Part shown: in pieces, positions 26,623 through 35,653 of the stretch
How positions within the stretch are numbered: position 1 is the stretch's first letter
Layout: every line of letters begins with the position of its first letter
Assembly (NCBI GenBank): GCA_903875215.1
Contig: CAIQVH010000031.1
Span: 248,001 to 312,000 of the forward strand
Direction: 5' to 3'
From: an uncultured Anaerolineae bacterium
Lineage (GTDB): Bacteria > Chloroflexota > Anaerolineae > Anaerolineales > Villigracilaceae
Length of the DNA: 64,000 nt
The notes under the pieces: generated by a model
What the model was told of the DNA's origin: nothing
Seen by the model: the letters and a program-made list of their open reading frames with translations, nothing else
Databases searched by the model: none
Position numbers and translations under genes: made by a program

Positions 26623-29148
26623 TCAGCCCAGCCCAAAAAGTTTGGGGGGCGGCAGGGCTGCACCGCCCTGGGCCATTTCGGCCAGAACCCGGTAGACCGC
26701 TTCGCGCATGTCCGTGTCGCTGCCGTAGAGTAGCGGATATAGGATGGAGAAAACGCCTTCGCTGGGTGTATTGCGCAGGCTGTGCAAGCCGGCTTGTTGG
26801 ATTTCGGGGTTTTCGTCCTTGACGGCCAGAAGGTACAGGTCGGTGGCGGGTTGCCCGGGGGTGACGCCGCGTCCATATTTGCTGGCGAATTCGATCAGCC
26901 AGGGGGTGTCGTGGGCGGGCTGTTCGCGTTGAGGGATGCGGGGATTGGTGCGTTGGTGTTCCGCGAGCATTTCAAGCGCGGCGTTGCGGACGACCCATTG
27001 GTCGTCGTCAACGGGGATTCTTTCGAGAAGTGCGACTGCCCACTCCTGTCGGACACGGGCCAGGCCATAGACAATGGCGCGTCTGACGAGGATGTCTGTG
27101 TTGGTGATCCCGTCGCGCAGGGTTTCGTGGCCTTCAATGGGGTGACTGGCCAGGGCTTCGGCGGCGGAGATGCGAAGCTGTTCGTCTCCGCCGAGTAAAG
27201 CGCCGGCGATGGCGTTTAATGCTTCCGGGGTGCCGATTTTGACCAGCGCCAGGCATGCGGCCTGACGGGCCGGCCCGCTGGAGCTATGCAGGATGTTAAC
27301 TAAATCATCGACTGCTTTGACATCCCGCAGCAGGCCAGCTCCGAGCGCGGCCAGGCGGTGCAGTTCGTGGGATGCCCCGCCGAGCAGTTGGCGAAATAGC
27401 GCGGCTACAGCGGGATCTCCGCTCAGGGCAAAAGCTGCCAGAGCCTGTCCGCGCAGGCCGGCAGGGGCTACTTCGTCCTGCAGGATTTGAATCAGGTTGA
27501 GCATGACGTTGTTGCGCCAGGGGGCCTTGGCGGGCGCTTCACGCAAGAGACGCCCGGCCAGCAGACGCGGACGCAGCAGGAGGTGATCTTCCTGGCTTAG
27601 CAGGTGGTTGACCAGGGCGCTGGCATCTCCAAAGGCAGCCAGATAGCGCAGGCTGGTCGTCTGCCCGGCCCAGGCGGGCTGCTTTAGGACCGTTTCCACG
27701 CCGGCAGGATTAAGCCCGCGTCCGGCCAGATAGCCGAGAAAGATTGGATGTGAGAAGCGGATTCGACTGCCGCCATGCGCCGTGAGAATGCCAGATGCGA
27801 TCATCTGGGAGACCAGGCCGGCGTTTGGTCTGGGATTTTTCCGGCCTTCGGGCTGGATCGCTGATTCAGCACTGGCAATATCTTCCGCTGCGGGTTCTGC
27901 ATTCTGCTCGAAGGGGGCTGGCGGCTCGAAGGAGCGGGTCCATTCACGGGCGCGCTGGCTGTCGAAGATGGATGTACCGCTCAGGCTGGCCTGGGTCCCA
28001 ATCGCGAACAATGCCTCGAAGGGCGTTCGCTCGGGTAACAAGCGCCTTAAATGCGACTCGATGGCGTCCACCGGGCGGGCTCCCCGCACATCCCCGGCAT
28101 ATGCGGCCCAGATTTTGAGGGTGTATTCCAGCGGTGAGAGGCCCAGATTTCCCTCGTCAACCCAGCGGTTGAGAAGAATGGTGTCAACTTCTGTGACAAT
28201 GTTTTGCGCCCAGGCTTCCGTAGCGACGTATTGCTGCCATAAAGCGGACCATTTGGCACGGAATTGGCGCTGCGTGTCCGGGCTCCAGGGCAGAATTGCC
28301 ATGGGCGTAAAATCGAGCGCGAGCAGACCGTCCAAAAATTCCGGGCTAGCGGTGGTGATGATGCGGGTTTGCGGAAATTGGCGCAGGATCACGCGCAGGT
28401 AGGCGTTGACTTCCTGCAAGGCGGCCTGGGGTAATTCGTCCACCCCGTCGAGCAGGAAAAGGGCGCGCCCGCTCCGAAAGGCGAATTCGATGAACCCGGG
28501 CAATTTTCCGGCTTCAAATACTCCTGCCAACTCGGTCAGCTTATCTGCGATCGGGGTCAGAAAATCGGCTGGCTTTTTCGGTTTATTGATCGGCAATCCC
28601 AGATCGGCAACGTGGATGAAGAAGGGAATGGTTTCGTGCAGGCTTTCCACTGCGGGGTCACGGCGTGCAATCTGGGCAGCCAGGATTGCCAGGGCAGTGG
28701 TCTTGCCTGCGCCCGGCTGGCCGGTGATGACAAGGTTCACGCCGCCCGAGATGGCCTCGCTGAGACTCAGGTTGGGCGCGTCATAGTAGCAGGCCAGTTC
28801 TGGTTGGGCGGGCATATAAGGTAGGGCTTGATCCACCACGTCGAGATGTGGACGCGGGGTGGCAGGCTCAGTATAGGCGGGCGGTGCCAGTAAGCGGGGT
28901 TCCAGGGCAATTTCATCCAGCGCAAACAAGGAGGCGGCCAGATGTGCGTCCTGTGTTTGGCGGAAAAGAATCTTGCGATAGGCGGTTTCCAGGTTGTTGG
29001 CGGCTGGAGGGGTGCGCTCCTGCTGCCTGGTGCGCAGGTTTTCGACCATCTGCCTGAGAAGCGGCCAGGCGAGGCCCAATGCCCACCAGGTTACTGCGCC
29101 AGCCACAAAGCCCAAAATGAAGTTCAGCGGTTCAAAATTAAAACGCAT
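26623..29148 (-). CDS. Membrane-anchored NACHT NTPase with C-terminal HEAT-like repeats
   Basis: An 841-residue protein. One or two hydrophobic segments lie at residues 8-31, a basic linker follows, then a STAND/NACHT-type NTPase: Walker A GQPGAGKTT (143-151) and Walker B LFLLDGVDEL (229-238), the acidic pattern typical of NACHT. A winged/helical section follows to about residue 500, then bi-helical HEAT-like repeats to the end (for instance LRGQALAAFALSGDPAVAALFRQLL). STAND proteins act as switches in signalling or immunity; the N-terminal effector domain here is replaced by a membrane anchor. It sits in an operon with a zinc-ribbon protein (15 bases upstream). Confidence 0.85.
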   Translation of the reverse strand: MRFNFEPLNFILGFVAGAVTWWALGLAWPLLRQMVENLRTRQQERTPPAANNLETAYRKILFRQTQDAHLAASLFALDEIALEPRLLAPPAYTEPATPRPHLDVVDQALPYMPAQPELACYYDAPNLSLSEAISGGVNLVITGQPGAGKTTALAILAAQIARRDPAVESLHETIPFFIHVADLGLPINKPKKPADFLTPIADKLTELAGVFEAGKLPGFIEFAFRSGRALFLLDGVDELPQAALQEVNAYLRVILRQFPQTRIITTASPEFLDGLLALDFTPMAILPWSPDTQRQFRAKWSALWQQYVATEAWAQNIVTEVDTILLNRWVDEGNLGLSPLEYTLKIWAAYAGDVRGARPVDAIESHLRRLLPERTPFEALFAIGTQASLSGTSIFDSQRAREWTRSFEPPAPFEQNAEPAAEDIASAESAIQPEGRKNPRPNAGLVSQMIASGILTAHGGSRIRFSHPIFLGYLAGRGLNPAGVETVLKQPAWAGQTTSLRYLAAFGDASALVNHLLSQEDHLLLRPRLLAGRLLREAPAKAPWRNNVMLNLIQILQDEVAPAGLRGQALAAFALSGDPAVAALFRQLLGGASHELHRLAALGAGLLRDVKAVDDLVNILHSSSGPARQAACLALVKIGTPEALNAIAGALLGGDEQLRISAAEALASHPIEGHETLRDGITNTDILVRRAIVYGLARVRQEWAVALLERIPVDDDQWVVRNAALEMLAEHQRTNPRIPQREQPAHDTPWLIEFASKYGRGVTPGQPATDLYLLAVKDENPEIQQAGLHSLRNTPSEGVFSILYPLLYGSDTDMREAVYRVLAEMAQGGAALPPPKLFGLG

Positions 29149-29163
29149 ATCCCAATTCTTTGG

Positions 29164-29865
29164 CTAGTTTGAAAATAAAATCCTGCCGCAGGATGGACAA
29201 GTGACAATTTCAGTAGAAAAACGCACTGCCTGGGCGTGCCCGGGGGTTAGTAGTGCGCCGCAGGTGTCACAGGTATTGTCACTGATGGTAGTGACGGCAT
29301 TGCCTCGTTTTTCCTGTCGCAGGGAGGTGTAACGGGCCAGGCTGGCAGGTGCGATAATGGGTAAAACGGCGTTGCGTTGTGATGCCAGACGTTCTGCCTC
29401 CCGAAGCAGATCGTCATGCTCGCTCTGCAGGCTGGAATTCTGGCTGATGACGCGCCCTTGCGTGGAGGTCAGCGCAGTGCAGGCCGCTTCGAATCGGCTG
29501 CGGGCTTCTTCAATGGCGAGCATCGCTTCGAGTTGGGCATCTTCCAGCGTGGCAAGCTGGCGTTTGAGAGCGGCGACATCATTCTGAAGATCTTGTAATT
29601 CTTTGGGGTTGTGGATATGCCCGCTGTACAGGCTGGAATCGGCCTGCTCGAGTTTGATGCGCTGGCGGGCGGATTCGTCTTCAGCGTGCTTGAGCGCTTT
29701 TTCTGCCTTTAATAAGTCCGCTTCAGCGGCTGCCTGGGCCTTTTGGGCTGCCTGTAGTTCAGCATTATTTTCCAGGGCGGTCTGAATGGCGTTAAGACGG
29801 GCATTGACCTGATCCAGGCGCGTATCCAGTTGTTGCAGACGGAAAAGGTTAAGGGTGACGCTCAT
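29164..29865 (-). CDS. Coiled-coil protein with C-terminal C4 zinc ribbon
   Basis: A 233-residue protein. Residues 1-150 are heptad-rich and Ala/Leu/Gln/Glu-rich, a long antiparallel coiled coil. The C-terminus holds CDTCG-x17-CPSCG, a four-cysteine zinc ribbon. The family (C4-type zinc ribbon, DUF164) is widespread and its function is poorly defined; related proteins may act in motility or nucleic-acid binding. A TATAAT lies eight bases before ATG 29865, so its transcript has almost no leader. It is followed by the NACHT gene. Confidence 0.85.
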   Translation of the reverse strand: MSVTLNLFRLQQLDTRLDQVNARLNAIQTALENNAELQAAQKAQAAAEADLLKAEKALKHAEDESARQRIKLEQADSSLYSGHIHNPKELQDLQNDVAALKRQLATLEDAQLEAMLAIEEARSRFEAACTALTSTQGRVISQNSSLQSEHDDLLREAERLASQRNAVLPIIAPASLARYTSLRQEKRGNAVTTISDNTCDTCGALLTPGHAQAVRFSTEIVTCPSCGRILFSN

Positions 29866-29910
29866 GGGTGCGAATTATACCTAATGCCCGGGAATTATTG
29901 TCGAATAGGT

Positions 29911-31401
29911 CTATTGACCGGGCAGGTTGTAGTAATTGTAGACGGCACGCGAGATTTTGGCAATCATCGCTGAAACAGGTTCCCAGACGGCCTGGACGGG
30001 GTGATAAACATAGATGGCGAGCACGTAATTGCCTCCGGGGCTGAAGATGATGCCGGCATCAGATATGTTCTGGATGATGCCTGACGGGCCGCTGATCCAG
30101 CCATGCTTGTGGGCGATTTGTGTGCCTTCGGGGATGCCGGCTTCGAGCAGTACGCCTATCCGGTCTCGTTTGAGCGTCTCGATAATTTGCTGGCAGGCTG
30201 ACTGGTTGATTTTCCCCGGAAATGCAGCCAGCAGGGCGCCGCCGCCGGTCTGGCTGCACTGGTAAATATCCGCGAGCAGCGTGCCCATGTCAGAGGGGGT
30301 GGTCTGGTTATAGACATCCGGAGATGTGGAAACATCGTTTCTTTGGTTGGCGGGGGTGTTGAACAAGTTCAGCAGGGGGGCGCCGTCATAAAAATACCCG
30401 CCGATAAAGGTGTCTTTCAATCCGAGGCTATTCATGTCTGCAGAAATTACCAGCGGGCCTTGTTGATCGGCAATGCGATTCATTAATGCGTCTGAAGCCG
30501 GGTTCTCGGATTTGGTGATCATTTCCAGGATCAAGGCCTGAGTGTCGGCATCCAAATTGGAGCCCAGGTTTTTATAGACCGAGACCAGGATAGGGATTTT
30601 GATCGTGCTCGAGGCGGTGAAGGCGATGTCCGGGTCGGTGGTTATGTCCTGATTCTGGTTGTAGCCAAAGTGGAGTTCGGTGTAATTCTGCAAGTCAAGC
30701 AGATATACACCGACGACGCCATCGAAGGGAGTCAGGTCAATGATCTGTTTGATCAGCACTTCCAGGTTTTTAAGCGGCGGCCGTCCGGCGCTGGTGCGAT
30801 CATAGGTCAGGGCGACGGTACGATTAACAGGGGAGCGCAGGGCGTCGTCGATCAGTACGGCGGCGCGGGAAATGTTCAGTTCCTGCCCGGGTGTACCGGC
30901 CACAAAGGTGTCTTGACCGGGGATGGGCTGGGCCATGGTGGCGGGCTGATCGTACCGCGAGGCAATTTCATCCTTCAGGTATGCGAGCAGGCGATCCTGG
31001 TTCAGGCTGGCGATGAGCGGTACATCCGTGGTTTCGGTCTGCTGGTTCCACAGAAAATCCCAGTAGCCGCCCCAGAAGGAACTGCGTGTGCGTTGCTGGT
31101 CCGCGGCTGCGAGCATTGATTCTGTGTCAATCTGGAAGCCTGCCACGGCGGGATCCATCTGGATGATGGCTCCCGCATATTGAATTTCGATGGGGGTGTT
31201 GTAAACCTGGAGCAGACGCTGCGCTGCGGTTTGCGGGTCGACCCCGCCGACTGGTACGCCTGCGATGGTCATGCCCGCCGCATAGTTGCTGCGTAAGCGG
31301 GAATAGGTGGCCAGTTGTACCATGGCCAGTCCCAGCGCTGCGGCGATAAAGATCAGGGACATCCAGCGCAGGATGAAGGTAGTATCGCGGGCTACTTTCA
31401 T
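29911..31401 (-). CDS. Class A beta-lactamase-like serine hydrolase, membrane-anchored
   Basis: A 496-residue protein with an N-terminal signal-anchor (about residues 10-28), a 200-residue domain resembling the peptidoglycan-binding domain of VanW/YoaR-type proteins, and a C-terminal PF13354-type beta-lactamase domain. The SxxK is STIK in ASSTIKIPI; the second motif is SEN in KSENPASDAL; the third is KHG in AHKHGWI. These depart from classical SDN and KTG, so a carboxypeptidase- or esterase-type role is as likely as drug hydrolysis. AAGGAGG precedes ATG 31401, which overlaps the ctaA stop (ATGA). Confidence 0.82.
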   Translation of the reverse strand: MKVARDTTFILRWMSLIFIAAALGLAMVQLATYSRLRSNYAAGMTIAGVPVGGVDPQTAAQRLLQVYNTPIEIQYAGAIIQMDPAVAGFQIDTESMLAAADQQRTRSSFWGGYWDFLWNQQTETTDVPLIASLNQDRLLAYLKDEIASRYDQPATMAQPIPGQDTFVAGTPGQELNISRAAVLIDDALRSPVNRTVALTYDRTSAGRPPLKNLEVLIKQIIDLTPFDGVVGVYLLDLQNYTELHFGYNQNQDITTDPDIAFTASSTIKIPILVSVYKNLGSNLDADTQALILEMITKSENPASDALMNRIADQQGPLVISADMNSLGLKDTFIGGYFYDGAPLLNLFNTPANQRNDVSTSPDVYNQTTPSDMGTLLADIYQCSQTGGGALLAAFPGKINQSACQQIIETLKRDRIGVLLEAGIPEGTQIAHKHGWISGPSGIIQNISDAGIIFSPGGNYVLAIYVYHPVQAVWEPVSAMIAKISRAVYNYYNLPGQ

Positions 31402-32318
31402 GCGTCCTCCTTGGTTGTAGACAAAATGGATGCACTCAACAAAATATAGACAATCCAGACCGAGTCAGCCAACAGCAGGTGGATGACTTGCATCCAGAGT
31501 GGAGCGAGGAGCAGGACGTTTGTCATCCCGGCGCCAGCCTGGAGTACCAACAGCCCGGCCAATATCCGGCACAGCCGCCGGCTGACCGGGCTGGTATCTG
31601 CTTGTTGGTGGAAATACTGTGTCAGGTAAAGGGAATATACTCCGACGAAAATGGCGATCAGCGGGTGGTAGATGCGCAGCCGGACCAGGAAATGCGCCGA
31701 GGCATCGGCTTGTTGTGCCAGAGAATGCGCGATTGAGTCAGATGGAAACAGCGTATCGCCCAGCGCGGTAACCGCTCCGCTCATTCCGATCAATGCCACC
31801 CCGGCCAATCCGGCGGCAAGCAGAGTGAAGCTGAATTTGTTATGGCCCACGGGTGCCAGGCGCTTGCCGCCACTGGCCCACCAGGCGCTGATGGCTACGA
31901 AAGCGAGCAGGATGAAGGTATTCAGTAGGTGAAGAGCGACTGCCACTGCGCGCAGCGCCGAAGAGTTTTCTTGAACCAGTTCGAGAAGCACCAGGCCGGC
32001 GCCCAGCATCGCTTCGACCAGGATGAAAACGGCTGAGCCAATTACACCGATGCGCTGCTGGCTGCCTTTTGGATAGATTCTCAATCCCCAGACCAGTTGA
32101 ATTAAAATCAAAATCAACGCGCCGCCGCTCATGATCCGGTGCGTGAATTCAATTACTGTCTGAATGGCTCCCGGCGTCGGAATGATTTGCCCATTACAAC
32201 TGGGCCAGTGACTTCCACATCCGGCTCCCGAACCTGTGGCGCGCACAATAGTTCCCCACAAAATGACCAACACCAGCCAGGCCAGTACAGCCCAGGAAAA
32301 TTTAGCAAAACGGTTCAT
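31398..32318 (-). CDS. ctaA: Heme A synthase, full length (COX15/CtaA)
   Basis: A 306-residue eight-helix membrane enzyme that oxidises heme O to heme A. The extracellular cysteine pair is in GSGAGCGSHWPSCNG, and the four heme-ligand histidines are in EFTHRI, VALHLLN, RIYHPL and QVIHLLL. GGGTGA precedes the ATG. It lies 10 kb from the oxidase genes but diverges from proline dehydrogenase and is translationally coupled to the beta-lactamase-like gene. A second, half-sized CtaA domain is fused to CtaB at 47936. Confidence 0.93.
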   Translation of the reverse strand: MNRFAKFSWAVLAWLVLVILWGTIVRATGSGAGCGSHWPSCNGQIIPTPGAIQTVIEFTHRIMSGGALILILIQLVWGLRIYPKGSQQRIGVIGSAVFILVEAMLGAGLVLLELVQENSSALRAVAVALHLLNTFILLAFVAISAWWASGGKRLAPVGHNKFSFTLLAAGLAGVALIGMSGAVTALGDTLFPSDSIAHSLAQQADASAHFLVRLRIYHPLIAIFVGVYSLYLTQYFHQQADTSPVSRRLCRILAGLLVLQAGAGMTNVLLLAPLWMQVIHLLLADSVWIVYILLSASILSTTKEDA

Positions 32319-32348
32319 TTGTCACCCGTTAAGTATGTCAGTTCTTAC

Positions 32349-32377
32349 TTGATATGCAAATCGCGAAAGAGTATAAC
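32349..32377 (+). promoter_or_regulatory. Sigma-70 promoter TTGATA-17-TATAAC
   Basis: TTGATA (32349-32354), 17-base spacer, TATAAC (32372-32377), placing +1 near 32384, about 80 bases before the proline dehydrogenase ATG. Confidence 0.65.
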
Positions 32378-32464
32378 ACAGTCAGTTTTGGAGAAATGGT
32401 TCTGCCTGGGTTCCTCGAATCTGGCCGCTTTTCTCCTTACTTTAGACATCAAAACGAGGTTTCT

Positions 32465-33427
32465 ATGCTCCGTTCTTTTCTGATTTACCTTTCTAAGGCT
32501 GCCTGGGCGCAAAAACTGGTTGTAGGATGGAGTTTCGCATGGCGGGCAGCCTCCCGGTTTATTGCTGGTTCCACGGTTGAAGATGCCATTCGCGCAGTCA
32601 AAACCCTTAATGCTAAAGGTATCAACGCCACCCTTGATCAGCTCGGTGAACATACCACCACGCCGGCAGAAGCGAATCAGGCCGCAGATGGCATCCTGAG
32701 TGTGTTGCAGAGCGTCCAAAAAGCGAAAATTCGCGCCAACGTTTCCATCAAACTTTCGCAGATTGGCATGGGCATGGACGCTGACGTCTGCCGCGCCAAC
32801 CTGTCTCGGATCCTGGATGCCGCGCAAAAATACGGCAACTTCATCCGCATCGACATCGAAGACAGCCCCTGGGTCGATCAAACTATCACGTTCTACGAGG
32901 AACAGCTGGCGCGCGGCATTTCCACGCAGACGGTTGGCATCGCCATCCAGTCTTACCTCTATCGCGCCGAAAAGGATGTTCGCTCCCAGGTGGAAAAAGG
33001 GACCACATTTCGCCTGATCAAGGGCGCTTACAAAGAACCACCGGAAGTGGCCTACCCTAAAAAAGCCGACGTGGATGCCAATTACGATACCCTGACCTCC
33101 ATCCTGATCGACGCCTCGCTGGCGCGCCAGACCACGATCAGCGCCGACGGCCGCATCCCTGCCATCCCGGCCATTGCCACTCACGATGAAAAGCGCATCG
33201 CTTTTGCCAAAGCCTACGCCGACAAAGTTGGACTGCCAAAAACCGGCCTGGAATTTCAGATGCTCTACGGCATTCGCCGCGACTTGCAGGACGAACTGGC
33301 TAAAGAAGGATACCTAGTGCGCGTCTATGTTCCATTTGGGACACACTGGTATCCTTATTTCATGCGTCGCCTGGCTGAACGGCCGGCCAATATCTGGTTC
33401 TTCCTCTCAAACTTCTTCAAAAAATAA
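32465..33427 (+). CDS. Proline dehydrogenase
   Basis: A 320-residue single-function FAD enzyme that oxidises proline to pyrroline-5-carboxylate and feeds electrons to the quinone pool. NAKGINATLDQLGEHTTT, VSIKLSQIGMGMD, RIDIEDSPWVDQT, FRLIKGAYKEP, ATHDEKRI and the terminal FGTHWYPYFMRRLAERP mark the PRODH barrel. The start at 32465 (ACGAGG upstream) is chosen because earlier in-frame ATGs lie inside or close to the promoter. No partner P5C dehydrogenase is in the window. Confidence 0.93.
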   Translation: MLRSFLIYLSKAAWAQKLVVGWSFAWRAASRFIAGSTVEDAIRAVKTLNAKGINATLDQLGEHTTTPAEANQAADGILSVLQSVQKAKIRANVSIKLSQIGMGMDADVCRANLSRILDAAQKYGNFIRIDIEDSPWVDQTITFYEEQLARGISTQTVGIAIQSYLYRAEKDVRSQVEKGTTFRLIKGAYKEPPEVAYPKKADVDANYDTLTSILIDASLARQTTISADGRIPAIPAIATHDEKRIAFAKAYADKVGLPKTGLEFQMLYGIRRDLQDELAKEGYLVRVYVPFGTHWYPYFMRRLAERPANIWFFLSNFFKK

Positions 33428-33451
33428 GCACTTACCGCACCCCGCCAGCGC

Positions 33452-33492
33452 GAGCCCGAAGCCTCCTTTTCGGGCTCCATTTTTTATTTTTT
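33452..33492 (+). terminator. Intrinsic terminator after proline dehydrogenase
   Basis: GAGCCCGAA (33452-33460) pairs with TTCGGGCTC (33469-33477), followed by a T-rich tail. Confidence 0.9.
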
Positions 33493-33508
33493 ACACTACA
33501 ATGGGGAA

Positions 33509-34255
33509 GTGGAAAATAAATACCCACTCGCCCTTGTGACCGGCGGCGCCCAGCGACTGGGCCGGGCCTTCGCCTTTTGCCTGGCCCAACGAGGATTTGC
33601 CGTGCTGCTGCACTGCCACACCTCGACGGAGCAGGCCCTGGCCTCCGCCAGCGAACTGCGTGAGCTGGGCGTCCCTGTCTACATCCAATCGGCTGATTTA
33701 ACCGATTCGGTTCAGGTGGAGGCGCTTTTTGCCACGCTGGATACCCTGCTCACTGAGCCTGACTCAAAGCTGGCTGGTTTGCGCGTGCTGGTTAATTCAG
33801 CCGCCGTCATGACCTCCGGGAACTTGCAGAACCTGCCTGCCGCGGAATGGGACGCCACCCTTGCCCTAAACCTGCGGGCACCATTCCTGTGCGCCCAGTT
33901 GGCCTACGCGCGGATGCGCACCGGCGGGCTGATCGTCAATATCAGCGACATCGGCGCACAAAAAAACTGGTCCCAGTATCCGGCTTACACCATCAGCAAA
34001 GCCGGGCTCGAAGCATTGACCCGCCTGCAGGCACGCTCCTTCGCTCCTCAGGTGCGTGTGAATGCCATCGCCCCCGGGTTGGTAATGCCTTCCGCATCCA
34101 CCCCTCCCGACGAGTGGGAACGGCTTGTCAGCCGGCTTCCAATTCGTCGCCCGGCCCGCCCAGACGAGATCACCCGCGCACTTGAGTTTTTGCTGGACAA
34201 TGAATATATCACCGGTCAAATCCTGCGTATTGATGGCGGCTACTCCCTGCTTTAA
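33509..34255 (+). CDS. Short-chain dehydrogenase, pteridine reductase-like
   Basis: A 248-residue SDR with GTG start at 33509 (GGGGAAG just upstream). The cofactor loop is TGGAQRLG, the TGx3RxG form characteristic of pteridine reductases (PTR1/FolM) rather than the common TGx3GxG. The catalytic Tyr-Lys is in YPAYTISKAG, and NISDIG supplies the aspartate that replaces serine in PTR1-type enzymes. It likely reduces a pterin or dihydromonapterin with NADPH. It lies upstream of moeA genes, but a link between pterin reduction and molybdopterin is only inference. Confidence 0.8.
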   Translation: MENKYPLALVTGGAQRLGRAFAFCLAQRGFAVLLHCHTSTEQALASASELRELGVPVYIQSADLTDSVQVEALFATLDTLLTEPDSKLAGLRVLVNSAAVMTSGNLQNLPAAEWDATLALNLRAPFLCAQLAYARMRTGGLIVNISDIGAQKNWSQYPAYTISKAGLEALTRLQARSFAPQVRVNAIAPGLVMPSASTPPDEWERLVSRLPIRRPARPDEITRALEFLLDNEYITGQILRIDGGYSLL

Positions 34256-34275
34256 TCCTGAACGGAATCGATAAA

Positions 34276-34752
34276 ATGAGCGAAACCCCTGCTTTTTTAA
34301 CCGCGCGCCTGGCCAGTGAAGGTGAGAAAATCATCGCCTTCTTCGAATCTCTCGATCAGGCTTTGTGGGAAACGATTATTTACACAGAGGGCGCCGGATG
34401 GACTGTGCGCGGGCTGCTGGCGCATCTGGTTACCTCCGAGCAGGGTTTCCTAAAACTTTTTTCCGGTATCCTCGCCGGGGGAGAGGGCGTCCCAGCCGAT
34501 TTTGATATCGACCGGTATAATGCCGGGCAGCAATCCAAGACCAATCAGCTTACCCCCGCCGAATTGCTCGAGCAGTACCGTACCACTCGCGCAGAAATGA
34601 TCGCGCTGGTGGCCACCTTCAGCCCCCTCGACCTGGAAAAACAAGGCCGTCATCCCTTCCTTGGGCCATCCACGCTGGCCGAAATGGTGAAAATGATCTA
34701 TCGCCATAATCAGATTCACCTGCGTGATCTGCGCAAGCTGATACAAACCTGA
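34276..34752 (+). CDS. DinB/mycothiol-dependent maleylpyruvate isomerase-like protein
   Basis: A 158-residue four-helix-bundle protein of the DinB superfamily. A first metal-type histidine lies in LLAHLVTSEQGF and the C-terminal pair in YRHNQIHLRDL. W-TVRGLLAH matches the N-terminal domain of thiol-dependent isomerases. The superfamily contains metal-dependent thiol-transferases; the thiol and substrate here are unknown. It lies two bases from the next gene. Confidence 0.75.
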   Translation: MSETPAFLTARLASEGEKIIAFFESLDQALWETIIYTEGAGWTVRGLLAHLVTSEQGFLKLFSGILAGGEGVPADFDIDRYNAGQQSKTNQLTPAELLEQYRTTRAEMIALVATFSPLDLEKQGRHPFLGPSTLAEMVKMIYRHNQIHLRDLRKLIQT

Positions 34753-34753
34753 C

Positions 34754-35635
34754 ATGTCGACTTTTTCCCACATCCCGCGCCTGCTGCGACCCCTCGATCT
34801 TTGCCTGACCCTGCTGACCTACTGTCTCGGCCTGGGTGTTGCTCATTATCTCGGCAGCAGTCTGCCGCCGGCCAGTGTCCTCAGCGGCGCCTGCATCCTT
34901 CTCTTCCTCCAGTCTGCCGCCAGCCTGCTGGCCGAATATTTCCGCCCTTTCAACGAACCGATTCTGCCCGGCGAAACGCGTGCCGCGCGGGAACAGGTTC
35001 GCACCTACCTGTTGGTCATCAGCGCTGCCTGCCTGGCAGCCGCCGCCATGCTGGCATTCCTCTTGCGCGCCCAAGGAATGCTGCCCGGACAGCCTGCCCT
35101 CATCCTCGTAACCAGCCTGTTCCTGGCGCTTTTATACGCGCTTCCCCCCATACGCCTGCTGGATCGAGGCTTTGGAGAAATTCTGGTAGCCCTGCAAATT
35201 GCCGTACTGGCCCCGGCTGCTGCCTTCTTTCTGCATGCAGCCCAACCTCACCCCTTCCTGACCAGCCTGACATTTCCACTCTTTCTGCTGGCTCTGGCCT
35301 GGCAGCTGGCCGGTTCCTTCGAACATTACACTCTTTTCATCAAATACCAGCAGCGTCGTCTGCTGACTCTGCTTTCCTGGGAACGGGCCATAACTGTGCA
35401 TCAGGCGCTAATTCTTGGTGCCTATCTTTTTTTGGCCGCGCTTCCCTTCCTGGGTATACCCTTCCACCTCGTCTGGCCAGCACTGACAACCCTACCGGTC
35501 GCCGCCTACCAGCTAATTGTCCTTCGGAACATCGCCGCAGGCGCACGGCCGCTCTGGCCTGCCCTGAATGCAGCCGCTGGTGTCGTGTTTGGTCTGACCG
35601 TCTACCTGCTGACTCTTACCTTCTGGTTGAATTAA
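34754..35635 (+). CDS. UbiA-like membrane protein, prenyltransferase motifs degenerate
   Basis: A 293-residue protein with about eight to nine helices. The opening RLLRPLDLCLTLLTYCLG and the YALPPIRLLDRGFGEILVAL loop resemble UbiA/MenA prenyltransferases. The first aspartate-rich motif, which binds the prenyl diphosphate in active enzymes, is missing: the corresponding position reads AEYFRPFNEPILPG. It may be an inactive or repurposed relative. It starts two bases after the DinB-like gene and is followed by moeA. Confidence 0.6.
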   Translation: MSTFSHIPRLLRPLDLCLTLLTYCLGLGVAHYLGSSLPPASVLSGACILLFLQSAASLLAEYFRPFNEPILPGETRAAREQVRTYLLVISAACLAAAAMLAFLLRAQGMLPGQPALILVTSLFLALLYALPPIRLLDRGFGEILVALQIAVLAPAAAFFLHAAQPHPFLTSLTFPLFLLALAWQLAGSFEHYTLFIKYQQRRLLTLLSWERAITVHQALILGAYLFLAALPFLGIPFHLVWPALTTLPVAAYQLIVLRNIAAGARPLWPALNAAAGVVFGLTVYLLTLTFWLN

Positions 35636-35653
35636 TTTCTTGGAAATGACCCC

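Noticed and set aside
26580-26876. N-terminal extension of the SsnA-like protein
   Set aside because: It reads through the end of the NACHT gene in another frame; MLITNATLVTW at 26579 is the standard family start.
29911-31401. Calling the beta-lactamase-like gene an antibiotic-resistance gene
   Set aside because: The second and third active-site motifs differ from class A enzymes and the protein has a wall-binding-like domain, so resistance cannot be claimed.
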